Shown here piece by piece: positions 51,916 through 61,973 of a DNA stretch of 64,000 nucleotides (positions are counted from its first letter, which is position 1; each line of letters begins with the position of its first letter). The stretch lies in the NCBI RefSeq assembly GCF_030384665.1, contig NC_083675.1, positions 1,484,001 to 1,548,000 on the forward strand, read 5' to 3'. Made by a program: the position numbers and the translations under genes. The DNA is from Lodderomyces elongisporus. Its lineage: Eukaryota; Ascomycota; Pichiomycetes; Serinales; Debaryomycetaceae. Under the pieces are notes generated by a model, which worked only from the letters and a program-made list of their open reading frames with translations, searched no databases and had not been told where the DNA came from.

Positions 51916-53943
51916 TTACTCTCCAACTAATCGGCTATCAATATTGTCCATGGACAAGTCTGCGGAATCCGCATAATGGTGGCGCGCAGCAGCTATTGCG
52001 GCAGCAGTAGCTGCGTTATCGTTATCTTGCAAGCCATGCTCCTGTAGATGTTGTTGATATTGTTGATACTGTTGTTCATCAAGCTGTGTTGCAGCAACAA
52101 ATTGTCGCTGAAATTCTTCCTGTTGCTGTTGTTGCTGTTGATTTGTTGATTGCGAAAGTTCTTGATGTTCTTGGTGTTCTTGATGTTCTTGTTGTTCTTG
52201 TTGCTGCTGCTGCTGCTGTTGCTGTTGTGACTGTTGATGCAGCTGTTGGGGCTGAAATTGTTGGTGTTGTTGGTGTTGTTGGTAAGGATCATATTGAAGC
52301 TCTTGACCATCTCCTTGTAAAAATGCGTTTGCATTAGCAGCAGCAGTGACTGCGGCTACAGGGTCAACTTCATTAGTACCTTGAACTCCTGAAACACCCA
52401 GACTTAAACCAGAGACCTGGTCACTTGCGTCATTATTACTACTGCTTGGTAAATCAACAACTCCAGGATTATTATCTGGCGCACTAGAGCCTGTGCCGTG
52501 AGCTCCTACTTCTCCACCAACAACGACAGCGTTAGCTGCCGCCGACGCCGCTGCTGCTGCAGCTGCAGCTTGCTGTGCCGCCTTTTTTCTATATTGGGCA
52601 TTAGCAATTCTTGAAGGATTATTGAACCCAAACCTTGATGTTTGCTTCTTCAATTTCCTCTTGTACCCTCTAATCTCGTTATATATATCTTCACGCTTGA
52701 TCATTACATCGGGGTATTGGCTTCTGATCTTAGATTCGATGTGAGAAGGTTTTGTTCCCAACTTGTACAACTCCAAGATGACCAAGTTGAGCTCATCGCT
52801 GCGTTTGCGCAACATCGGATGATTCAGTAATGGGTCCAACTGCGGATGGTTGTGTTCGTTGCATGTTGTGCGCAAGGTCCACATTCCTGTGGACTTTTTG
52901 AAACTGGCGGTCATCGAAAATGGACATTTCAACTTTTTGGTCTTTGTATCTGGGTCCAACATGTAACCATCACCAACATCAATCTGTTTTGACACATCAA
53001 TTTTCTTGGACTTCTTATGACGGTAACGACCGCCCAACTCACAAGTATAGTATATGGCCTTTTTATTTGAATGGGCAATAACAATACCAAATCCATTGTC
53101 CCTAGCAAATTCAGCAATAAACTCATTCAAGCCATCACGATCATTGAATATTTGTTCGGGATATGGGCGTGTTATTAAGTTACCTTCTGCAGTAATTGTG
53201 TTCTCAGTAACAGGGAAAATCTTCAGTTTTGCATCAATTATAGGCTCCGGAATCTGAATGTTGTATTCTGATAATTCTTCTGCTGTTGGTCCTTGCAATT
53301 CAGGTATTTGATGATGTTGATGTTGATGTTGATGTTGATGATGATGCTGAAGTTGCTGCTGTTGATGATGCTGAAACTGTTGCTGTTGCTGTTGATGCTG
53401 CTGTGAGTGGGTGTAATTGTTTAAGCCTACGGCAGCAACGGCCTGTTGTTGAGCATGATGTTGAAGTTGCTGTTGTTGCTGTCTGTTGAAATCTTGTTCA
53501 ATTTGTTGGTGTTGCTGCTGTTGCTGCTGGTGATGTTGTTGCTGCTGAAGCTGAAGTTGTTGTTGCAATTGGAATTGTCTGAAATCATCTTGATTAGCAG
53601 CATTGACCACATTTTTTTCCTTTGATGATATTCTATTCCTCCTTGATGCCTTTTGATCATGTTCTTGCTCTTGATCCTGGTTTTGATTATGGTTTAGGTT
53701 TTGGTTTTGATTTTGAATCTGGTCCTGGTCTTGGTTCTGGTGTTGATGCTGATGTTGGGTTTGCAAAGCACCTGCATCAAACTGTGCAGCAGATGCCTCG
53801 GGACTGTGTTGTTGTGAGTTTTGAGAGCTAAGGGCTGCAGCATGGGCGATTTCTTCCAATTTCAACTTGACACCATGCGGGTCAACACTGCTCAACAATT
53901 GCTCATCTATGTTGCTAGTGAAATCGTCCTCTTGAAGAGACAT
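51916..53943 (-). CDS. RBF1: RBF1-like transcription factor with WRKY-GCM1/FAR1-type DNA-binding domain
   Basis: A 675-residue regulator. The N-terminal 230 residues and the region after about 545 are Gln/His-rich with long CAA/CAG runs, as in activation domains. Between lies a DNA-binding domain of the FAR1/WRKY-GCM1 zinc-finger type (about 266-400): YYTCELGGRYRHKK, then KKLKCPFS and CNEHNHPQ supply the C-C-H-H ligands. A conserved helical block follows (SHIESKIRSQYPDVMIKREDIYNEIRGYKRKLKK). An Ala run lies near 460. This architecture matches C. albicans Rbf1, an RPG-box-binding factor affecting filamentation, whose domain descends from Mutator-like transposases. RBF1 is the best guess; an AFT-like factor is less likely because the Aft spacing and CDC motif are absent. 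There is one ATG start. Confidence 0.72.
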   Translation of the reverse strand: MSLQEDDFTSNIDEQLLSSVDPHGVKLKLEEIAHAAALSSQNSQQHSPEASAAQFDAGALQTQHQHQHQNQDQDQIQNQNQNLNHNQNQDQEQEHDQKASRRNRISSKEKNVVNAANQDDFRQFQLQQQLQLQQQQHHQQQQQQHQQIEQDFNRQQQQQLQHHAQQQAVAAVGLNNYTHSQQHQQQQQQFQHHQQQQLQHHHQHQHQHQHHQIPELQGPTAEELSEYNIQIPEPIIDAKLKIFPVTENTITAEGNLITRPYPEQIFNDRDGLNEFIAEFARDNGFGIVIAHSNKKAIYYTCELGGRYRHKKSKKIDVSKQIDVGDGYMLDPDTKTKKLKCPFSMTASFKKSTGMWTLRTTCNEHNHPQLDPLLNHPMLRKRSDELNLVILELYKLGTKPSHIESKIRSQYPDVMIKREDIYNEIRGYKRKLKKQTSRFGFNNPSRIANAQYRKKAAQQAAAAAAAASAAANAVVVGGEVGAHGTGSSAPDNNPGVVDLPSSSNNDASDQVSGLSLGVSGVQGTNEVDPVAAVTAAANANAFLQGDGQELQYDPYQQHQQHQQFQPQQLHQQSQQQQQQQQQQEQQEHQEHQEHQELSQSTNQQQQQQQEEFQRQFVAATQLDEQQYQQYQQHLQEHGLQDNDNAATAAAIAAARHHYADSADLSMDNIDSRLVGE

Positions 53944-54559
53944 GGCTTGGTATTATTTTGTTTGGCTTAATAGGGAAGTTGTAGAGGTAGTGGGAGGTCT
54001 CTCAACTTTTTGCAACCGTGGTTAAAGAATACACTACTCTTTGGATACCGGTACACAACCTTTGTTGTTAGTATATGTTTTGTTTACGTGAGGGGTGTGT
54101 GAGGTAGCAAAGAAAAAGGTTGTGTTGAAGTGTTCAAAAAAACAACAACAAAAGAGTGAGAAAAAGAGTGAGAGGGAGAGAGTGAGAGAGAAAAAAAAAA
54201 AAAAAAGGAGAGAAGGAGGTATTGTGTTCGTGCAAAAGTTGACAATTGGTGAATTATTTAGCCAAACGTACACTACCATGAATAGTTCTAAGCATTGTTC
54301 AAATTAAGCTGTACTATGCTGTATAATTCTATGTGATGCTATATAATGCTATATAATTCTATATAATTCTATATAATGCTGTATAATCAATTACTATTAA
54401 GGTGCGCTTTACCATGTCTTCTACCTTTTCAATTACTTGAGATTTTTTATTTTAATAGATGCAAGAGTGGAGTAGAATCTATGAATTCTTATATTATTAA
54501 TACATGAATAAAATGCAGATGCATGTTTATTTATACCTCACTATTAAAAAAAAAGGGCC
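53944..54559. other. Intergenic region SPE4/RBF1-like
   Basis: About 615 bases: the RBF1-like promoter and leader, with an A-run at 54190-54205 and a 10-base phased repeat (54311-54380), then the SPE4 3' flank. Confidence 0.7.
54311..54380. repeat. 10-bp phased ATATAATKCT tandem repeat
   Basis: Seven consecutive 10-base units, most reading ATATAATTCT or ATATAATGCT with GTATAATTCT and ATGTGATGCT variants. The TATAAT steps recur once per helical turn. Confidence 0.85.
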
Positions 54560-55618
54560 TTATTTATTCCCACCATTTAAATAGTCATCGGCCCATGTCG
54601 GTAGTACAAACGAGTTGGAGTGTACTCTTTGATTGTAGTACTTGAATAGCTGTGACTCCTTGTGCCTATCGAATGTTCTTAAAGGTTGAGTGAGATCCAC
54701 ATTTTTGTTGTTTGTTGCCACAATTAGTCCCAATTGTCCCGATGTGTAGCTTGGCATATAACATTGGCAATATTTGACATTATCAAATACTTTTGAGGCC
54801 TTTTGAATCAACTCTTTGAGGTACTTGAGCTCAAGCCAGATATTTTCCAGTGACTGCATGATGACAATCCCGTCATGATTCAATGAGTTGGATAATAGTT
54901 TAAAATAATTTGTTTGGAAAAACTCTTCTGCTGGTCCTTCTGGATCGGACGAATCTGTGATTATAACGTCAAATTTTTCAGTTGTTTCGCGAAGAAACTT
55001 GAACCCATCATCGATAATTAGATTGACTTTTGGGTGATTATGGTATTTGGCCATTTGTGGAAGAAACTGGGTCAGGAGCTTGATAACCATATCGTCAATC
55101 TCCACCATTGTTATTGAGTCTATGATTCCTTCTTGGGCTCCAGTATTATTTTCTTCATCGTCGTCGTCAACAACACCATTACTACTGCTACTAGCTCCAA
55201 CGTGTTTCACAAGTTCTCTAATGACTCCGCAATCACCACCGCCAATGACCAACACTTTTTTGGGGTTCGGATGTGACATTATTGGGATGTGAGTGATCAA
55301 CTCCTGGTAGGCAAACTCGTCCTTCTCCGTGCATTGTATAATACCATTGAGAATAAGAACATTCCCAAATGTCTTTGACTCGAAGATTAGGATATCTTGA
55401 AACTCAGACTTGGTGTGGTATAGTATCTTTGAAACTTCAAGACCGAATGCTTGTCCGGGGAAAGACTCTTTTGATTTCTCGTAAAACCAGTATGTGTTAT
55501 CGTTTGCATGGTAGGTTATGGTATCGTGTTGAAAAGTTTCAAGATCGATGTCTTGTGCAACAATTGTTGATGCGCCTGTTTCTGCTACCGATGGGCTCAT
55601 CGTGAATGCCTTTGTCAT
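54560..55618 (-). CDS. SPE4: SPE4-type spermine synthase
   Basis: An aminopropyltransferase that adds an aminopropyl group from decarboxylated SAM to spermidine. The 352 residues carry the family blocks IQCTEKDEFAYQELITHIP, HPNPKKVLVIGGGD, VDDMVIKL-type acidic motif MVEIDDMVI, and the catalytic TDSSDPEGPAE. Spermine rather than spermidine synthase is favoured by QALENIW-like MQSLENIWLELKYL (S. cerevisiae Spe4 has MQSSENFWLNLKYL) and PSYTSGQLGLIV. The Leu in MQSLEN is a CTG codon (residue 257) where Spe4 has Ser, evidence for CUG=Ser. Odd features: GGGDCG at 126-131 instead of GGGDGG, and an acidic insert of about 26 residues (about 140-165). In S. cerevisiae SPE4 adjoins RMP1; here they are separated by one gene. 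Confidence 0.88.
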   Translation of the reverse strand: MTKAFTMSPSVAETGASTIVAQDIDLETFQHDTITYHANDNTYWFYEKSKESFPGQAFGLEVSKILYHTKSEFQDILIFESKTFGNVLILNGIIQCTEKDEFAYQELITHIPIMSHPNPKKVLVIGGGDCGVIRELVKHVGASSSSNGVVDDDDEENNTGAQEGIIDSITMVEIDDMVIKLLTQFLPQMAKYHNHPKVNLIIDDGFKFLRETTEKFDVIITDSSDPEGPAEEFFQTNYFKLLSNSLNHDGIVIMQSLENIWLELKYLKELIQKASKVFDNVKYCQCYMPSYTSGQLGLIVATNNKNVDLTQPLRTFDRHKESQLFKYYNQRVHSNSFVLPTWADDYLNGGNK

Positions 55619-57393
55619 TGTAATTTGTATATTGTATTTGTTTTGTTTTAGCTTATGTATTGTAATTTATTTTTCTTTTTGAAAAAAAAAATAAAAACAA
55701 ATCAAAAATAAGAACAACAATAATGATAAAAAAATAAAGACAAATAGTGGAGGGAGATAGAAAGAAACTGTGGAAAGAAATAGTGTTTAGTTTTGTATTA
55801 GCATATGTAGCTTATAGAATATTTATCAGCTCTCTTGATCGTGTCGTAACTATGGTTTGGTATTAAGTAGTGAATATTGATTTCCCTTGACTTATGTAAG
55901 ACTCATTATTTGTGAATCTTCTGATGATGTTTGCAATGTATGTAAAGAAACAAGGCTAATTGTTGAGAGAAAATTAGAATAAAAAAAAATGTATATATGA
56001 AGAATAATTTACAAATTATTCCGGAGATGGGTAAAGAGGTAAATTTTTTTTTTTTTTTTGTTTTTTGGTTCCAGCGCAGGTTGGTTCTTTGTCTTTTTTT
56101 TCACTTATTAATTTTTTTTCTCTCTCTCTCTCTGTCTCTCTCTGGCTCTTGTTATAAAATAAGAGAAAAAGAAATACACATATTAAAATAAGTTTAGCAC
56201 ACAATATACTCCGATTTTGTAACTTAGGGACCAATTTATGTAAGCAAAAGTCTTGTGACATTAGACATGCACACAAATTGAGAGAGGTACAACACTCATA
56301 CTTGATGCGTTCGTGGTGCTCGTCGTGGTGGTGCTAGGATAGGTAGGAGAGTGTTAGACAAGGAAAAGTATAATTTGTGACTTTTTTCAATCTGTTTGAA
56401 TTACTACTAAGTTAATAAGTTACTAAAAAACTTGTAATGACTATTATTGTTGTTGTTATTAAGTATCATTTTTGACACATTTAATTAATACGCATTTTTT
56501 TATTGTACTATTTTATTGGTTTGATTTCTGATCAAATAAATGAGGTTTTCTTTGAAAGAAAGCAATGAGATATATAATTTGTGAAACAAGAGAAGAGCAA
56601 GTACGATAGTAATATATATATATATATGTAAAGGTTGTTCTGTCTCCAGTTTGCAAAGCAAAGGATGTCACTAATGGTTTTTATCTTTTTGCCTTTTTGT
56701 TTTTTTTATATTTCTTATTCCTTTGGTCAAACTTGTTGAAATCAAGTTCCCTATGTTTTATGTATGTGAAGTAGTACTATAAAGACGAGCTGTAATGCGG
56801 ATTCCTTTTTCTTTTTTCCCTCTTTAAATTTTTAGGACCTAGACTTTTACCATAAACCGTTAGTGATTGACAAGTTTAATTAGTATATATATATATACAT
56901 ATGTATATATATATCATATATTCAGTATAACCAATGACAAATCAGTTTGTTCAATCTAAAATACCAAGTTACCTAACCACAACGTTATTTGTATAATCCA
57001 AGGTTGTTAGGGAACACGTGGAGGGCTTTGCTGTTTTCTTTTTTTTTTTAGTTTTAATCTCTGGTGAACATAATTTATCCGTTCTTAATACTTGTTTTTT
57101 TTCCGGTATTTTTTTGAGTTGTGTCTTTGATATCGGGGAAGTCCTTGGCGAGATGTTTTGAACTAGAATATGTATATATATATATGTATATTTCTTTGTA
57201 GTGTGGAGAAGAAGAAGAGGGGGGGGGGAAGAGATAGTCAAACGGAGTTATTAACTATTATTTGTATAAGCGAAAGTGTGGGGGGAGGGGGAAAGTGAGT
57301 TCAAAACAAAAAGTGAAAGAGTGGAGGAAAATGTATGTACGTTTGTTACTTACTTCTACTGCCACTAATTTAACAATCTGCTTCCTCTTTCTC

Positions 57394-57397
<4 letters not shown>

Positions 57398-57428
<31 letters not shown>
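57398..57428. repeat. CT dinucleotide microsatellite
   Basis: About fifteen CT units; GA tracts about 600 and 750 bases downstream are its inverse complement. Confidence 0.9.
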
Positions 57429-57434
<6 letters not shown>

Positions 57435-57645
57435 TTCTGTTTAGTTTTAACTCCTCCCCGCATTGAATTAGACACAAATACACTACCCTTCTTTTTTGTT
57501 CCCTGTTTTTGACTCTAAGAATCACATTGGTTGCCAATTCTCAATTGGTAAAATTTTATAAATATAGACTATAAAACACTGTCCCTTTTTTTTTATTAAT
57601 TTAATGTAGATTAGATACCTCCAATAAAAGAACACAAAGAATGGG

Positions 57646-57653
57646 TTAGGGTT
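57646..57653 (+). promoter_or_regulatory. TTAGGGTT element upstream of the STP-type gene
   Basis: GGGTTAGGGTTAA context. About 240 bases downstream, CCTAACCCTAG (57883-57893) carries a related core in the opposite orientation. Confidence 0.4.
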
Positions 57654-58012
57654 AATAGTCTTTATGTGCAAAATATACAAGTATATCCTTATTTCCAATC
57701 TTTAATAAGATAAGAAATAAAATAAAGATAAAAAAAATAAACAAAAAAGTGTTGTTGATTGACTTTGCAACTGCTACTCCTATTGCTACTGGTACTTCAA
57801 TTGCCAATAAAAGAGAGTATGGGAGAAAGGGGGGGGGAAAGAGAGGGGGGTATAAACTAAGAAATCAAAAAAAAGAGGTGAACCTAACCCTAGAGTATCG
57901 GATTTAGTAAAAAAAAGGTAGTGTACGTGTGACAAAATAAGTAAAAAAATAAAATAAAAAATGTATAAACAATAGTAGCAGTATAATCTATAATAATAGG
58001 CAAAAATAAAAC

Positions 58013-58042
58013 AAAGAGAGAGAGAGAGGGAGAGAGAGAGAG
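58013..58042. repeat. GA-rich microsatellite
   Basis: AGAGAG run with single GGG interruption; a second GA tract follows at 58164-58195. Confidence 0.85.
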
Positions 58043-59050
58043 TAACAAAGGTATAACAATACACAAATGCATATTAATATTTCTATTTGTAATTTAACGT
58101 TGACGGTAATAAACACTAATATTCTATTGCTTACTAATATATTAGCAATCACAAAGGATACAGCAGAGAGAAAGAGAGAAAGAGAGAGAGAGAGGGATAG
58201 GTTTCTGTTTGTATGCATGGGGTAGTGTACTTTTGTCATGCGCTATTTATTCATTCCATACTTAGAACCATATACGTTTACCATAGATAGAGAGAGGAAG
58301 AGAGAGGAGCCTAGGAAACAAAACAGGTTAAGCAATAAAGGGGGGAAAAAGCAAAAAAAGAAAAGAGAAAAAAAAAAAAGGTGACAACAGGGCGTGAGGA
58401 AACACACCATTTTCACACAAACAAACTCTTCTCATAGTCTCTAATACAACACCAACAACAACAACAACAACTAGAACAAGTTGAACAAAAGCTTTTATTT
58501 TCATCAAGACCACCACAAACACTGCTACGAAGACCAACTATAACGTGAGAAAACACTACTTTTGAGTTTTACAAGGCTATACAGATTCAGTAAAGAGACT
58601 CAGGCTTTACTCAAACCACCCTCGTCACAAGAGATTTTTGAGGAACAAAAAAAAAAAAACAACAAAATTATAATACATATATACACATATACCTCGCCTA
58701 TAAAGAAAATTATTTTCAGCAATAGAATTGATAAAATAATAACCAGAAAACAAAATAACATCTATAATAATAATAATTATAATAATTCCCCATCGTTATC
58801 CCATCCACCCCACAAGAAGCTCAAGAATAATACTTCAAACTGCAACTATTAAAGGTGAAGGAAAAGAAAGGGACTGATATCATTTTATTTTTAATAGTAG
58901 AAAATAAAAAGAATAATAATATTGGTACTCACCTAGCAAAGCAAAGCAAAGTAATTTTACAACAACTAAGGATACAACTCCCAAACTCGATAATTCAAAC
59001 ATATACCGAACCAAATTATACTTGAAGAAATAAGTATAAGGAAGAAGAAA

Positions 59051-61588
59051 ATGCCTCAACTAAAATCAACAACACACATGTCTCTCAGCCATTTGCGTCA
59101 TAGAAAGGATGGGCAAGCACCAACAAAAGTGACACTGAGCCTACCTCTGTCGTCGTCGTCGTCGTCGTCAACTTCAACATGGACTATAATCATCACATTT
59201 ATTAAATACCTTTATGCAACGCTAGTATCTCTCGTATCCACATATTCCTTTGATATACTTGTACCAAAATACTCAACAAAATTAGAGCAAACCAAACAGA
59301 TCAACCACAACTCTAAAAGCAATAATAGTAGTAATAGTAATAATAACAACAACAACAGAAGCACAAGCACCAGCACAAGCACAAGCATCGTTAGCAACAG
59401 TATAAATCAAAAGAGTACATTTGGCAATGAAAGGAGTACCAGACACAACGATGATGGAGACAACTATTCACCAAAATCAGACTTGTTCCCTTCTTTTAGT
59501 TTCAACAAGGATTTAGCAAAAGTACAAGCACCCACTTGTGCAAATGCAAGTAATACTACCACCGCTACGAAAATAAAAGAAGACAAGTTGGAAGACTCCT
59601 TGGTACCCACCAGCTGTTCTATGGGCTTAACAACGAGGTTACTCCCAATAAGAAATTCACAAGGTGAGTTGGAATGGGTATTCACGGACGACGATAGTAT
59701 CTTGAACAACAGCAATAGCAACAGCAGCAGCAGCAAGAACAGCCACAATACAAATTACAGCTCGGCAAACACTAACAATACAAGTATCGGTACAACAAGC
59801 ACTCTACAAGGAAACGAGTTGGATGCATTTAGGATACCTCAACTCGATAACAAGGGTAAGGTTGCATCACCCGAAATTCACTCGAACGACCTATCACCAA
59901 CAATGTCAAACTCTTCAAACGAAACAACATTGTCTCAGAAAATAGCCAGTATAAAGAAGGACCAGACTTCTTCTCCACATAGTATCGACTTGAACTCGGA
60001 AGGAAACGAAGACAATGACGAAGACGTGAATGCAGCAGGCGCAAAGTCCATCAACGGTGATAAGGGCGAAACCTACCCCTGTCAACACTGCAATGCTGTC
60101 TTTACAGTCAAAGGTTACCTCACCAGACACATGAAGAAACACTCCTCTGAAAAGGCTTATAAATGTCCTTTCCACGAAAAGAGCACTTTTATCGACGATA
60201 ACAGCATTGAACACAAGTGCCATCCAAGTGGTGGATTCTCAAGACGAGACACTTATAAGACGCACTTGAAATCAAGACATTTCTTATACCCCAAGGATGT
60301 CAAAACAAAAGACCGTCCAACATCAGAAGGTCACTGTGCAATGTGCGGAGAATATTTCAAGAATGCTGAGATGTGGTGTGAAATCCACGTGGAAGGTGGC
60401 GAGTGTCAATTTTTACCCGCAGATTACAAGGGAAAATCAAGGATCAAAAATAGATTGAGAAAGAAGTTGCAAAGAAATGAAACGATTACAGATCCAGAGT
60501 TATTGCCATATGCTTCAAAAGTTTATGAAGAAGTACAAGAACAAAAGAAGATGAAAAGACTAGCTAAGCAGCAAAGAAAGAGACAGAGCCTTCACCAAAA
60601 ACAAAAATTACACAATCGTCGATACAATAACCCTACCCAAGCACAAGGTGATGCTAATCAAGATTCAACTACAAAAGTATCGGCTACATCTCCATCATTA
60701 TTGTCATCCTCCACATTTGCTCAACAACCATCTCCTCCTGATGCAGATACACCAAACTCTGTTTCATCGTCATCGATATACGATTCATCTAGCCACTCTC
60801 CATACACTCCACAATCACATATGAGTAAATCGCCATTGAGTTTGATGTATAATCAATATGCAAGACAGCCGAATCAAGCAGATCGAGATCAGCAACAATT
60901 TACTGCATCCAGTACGAATATATCGAATAAAAAGTTTACACTGGCAACATCATCTTTGCCCACAAGTGCCATTAGCGCAACAAAAGGAGCAAATATCCAA
61001 ACTCCGTACCTGTTTGAGCAAATTGCCACTGCCCATAGTGATATCAGCCGACAAGCCCAAATAAACTATAATGATTATGATGATGATGAATTTTGTCTTG
61101 ATATTGACCAGTTAGATAGTACCGTTGTAAATCAGATGGCGAATGCGCAATCAACTCAATCAGTCAAACTGGTGCAGCCAGTGCAGCCAGTACAAATGAT
61201 TCAACAACTGGTGCCTAGACAATATACAGCTTACGAACACCAACAACATTCGGTCTCACCGCAACCAATCAATCTTTTGCAACATGAGTTACATCATCAC
61301 CAACAGCAATTCTCACAACCAACAACGCAGCAATATATTCATCATCATCAGCAACAGTATCAGGGAATAGACATAGGATACGCAGTAAATTCCTCACAAT
61401 CATATAGTGATGCACAATTTTCACCACCACCAGCATCGTCACAACCACAACCACAACAACAATCACCCCAATCATCATTTATGGTCAATAATGTTTTCTT
61501 TTCGCAGCTGATATACCAACAACCATATCAGATGCAATCAGCGTACGCTGCAGCACCTGAAAGTCAACCACTTTATCAATTCCAATGA
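59051..61588 (+). CDS. STP1/STP2-type zinc-finger transcription factor
   Basis: An 845-residue C2H2 factor. The finger block starts at Cys344 (CQHCNAVFTVKGYLTRHMKKH, 344-364), followed by a variant finger ending HPSGGFSRRDTYKTHLKSRH and a third with HCAMCGEYF...HVEGGEC, the arrangement of the Stp1-4 family. Stp1/Stp2 control amino-acid permease genes and are latent until the SPS sensor lets Ssy5 cleave their N terminus. Two N-terminal features fit that subgroup: a hydrophobic/amphipathic segment at about 36-70 (TWTIIITFIKYLYATLVSLV), like Stp region I that gives cytoplasmic retention, and VPTSCSMGLTTRLLP near 180, resembling the second regulatory motif. Stp3/Stp4 lack region I. The rest is Asn/Ser- and Gln/His-rich. 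In C. albicans Stp1 and Stp2 regulate protein and amino-acid use; which orthologue this is remains open. Confidence 0.85.
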   Translation: MPQLKSTTHMSLSHLRHRKDGQAPTKVTLSLPLSSSSSSSTSTWTIIITFIKYLYATLVSLVSTYSFDILVPKYSTKLEQTKQINHNSKSNNSSNSNNNNNNRSTSTSTSTSIVSNSINQKSTFGNERSTRHNDDGDNYSPKSDLFPSFSFNKDLAKVQAPTCANASNTTTATKIKEDKLEDSLVPTSCSMGLTTRLLPIRNSQGELEWVFTDDDSILNNSNSNSSSSKNSHNTNYSSANTNNTSIGTTSTLQGNELDAFRIPQLDNKGKVASPEIHSNDLSPTMSNSSNETTLSQKIASIKKDQTSSPHSIDLNSEGNEDNDEDVNAAGAKSINGDKGETYPCQHCNAVFTVKGYLTRHMKKHSSEKAYKCPFHEKSTFIDDNSIEHKCHPSGGFSRRDTYKTHLKSRHFLYPKDVKTKDRPTSEGHCAMCGEYFKNAEMWCEIHVEGGECQFLPADYKGKSRIKNRLRKKLQRNETITDPELLPYASKVYEEVQEQKKMKRLAKQQRKRQSLHQKQKLHNRRYNNPTQAQGDANQDSTTKVSATSPSLLSSSTFAQQPSPPDADTPNSVSSSSIYDSSSHSPYTPQSHMSKSPLSLMYNQYARQPNQADRDQQQFTASSTNISNKKFTLATSSLPTSAISATKGANIQTPYLFEQIATAHSDISRQAQINYNDYDDDEFCLDIDQLDSTVVNQMANAQSTQSVKLVQPVQPVQMIQQLVPRQYTAYEHQQHSVSPQPINLLQHELHHHQQQFSQPTTQQYIHHHQQQYQGIDIGYAVNSSQSYSDAQFSPPPASSQPQPQQQSPQSSFMVNNVFFSQLIYQQPYQMQSAYAAAPESQPLYQFQ

Positions 61589-61973
61589 TGAGCAAAGTCG
61601 AGTCCAAAAGTTACACTCTATCTTTTATACACCTTTTCTTGTTCTTTTTACCATGCTATGTTATGTTTTATTTTTTTTTCCAAGATTTTTTTTATTACTT
61701 TATCATTTTATTTTGAGTTTTTGAATTATGCTGTTTTACTTTACTTCTGTTTTTTTACGTTTGATTTTATTTTATAAAGTAGCTTTTTTTTTTCTTTTTT
61801 TTGAAAAAGCTTCTATTTTTGTTTTGTTTTTGTTATTTATGGGTTAGATTTAGAGATGATTTAGTTTTAAAATGTAAGTTTAAATATATTTTACTTGGTT
61901 TTCATTAAGTTCGTTATATAATTGATTGTAGATAATCAAATGTATATTTGTGTTGACCCACAGAGTATCTATA
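61589..61973. other. Convergent intergenic region STP-type/RMP1
   Basis: 385 bases of T-rich 3' flanks. No gene was seen. Confidence 0.75.

Larger units (their letters stand above)
55619..59050. other. 3.4-kb gene-free divergent region upstream of the STP-type gene
   Basis: No credible coding frame. Contents: T- and CT-runs (56045-56145), AT tracts (56616-56627, 56885-56914, 57170-57186), a CT tract (57398-57428), TTAGGGTT at 57646 and an inverted related site at 57884, and GA tracts (58013-58042, 58164-58195). The last 600 bases are A/C-rich leader-like sequence. Long promoters of this kind are common for yeast regulatory genes. Confidence 0.6.

Noticed and set aside
54066..54072. A TACTAAC on the minus strand upstream of the RBF1-like gene
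   Set aside because: No GTATGT or GTAAGT donor lies upstream within 500 bases, and the coding frame has its own good ATG.
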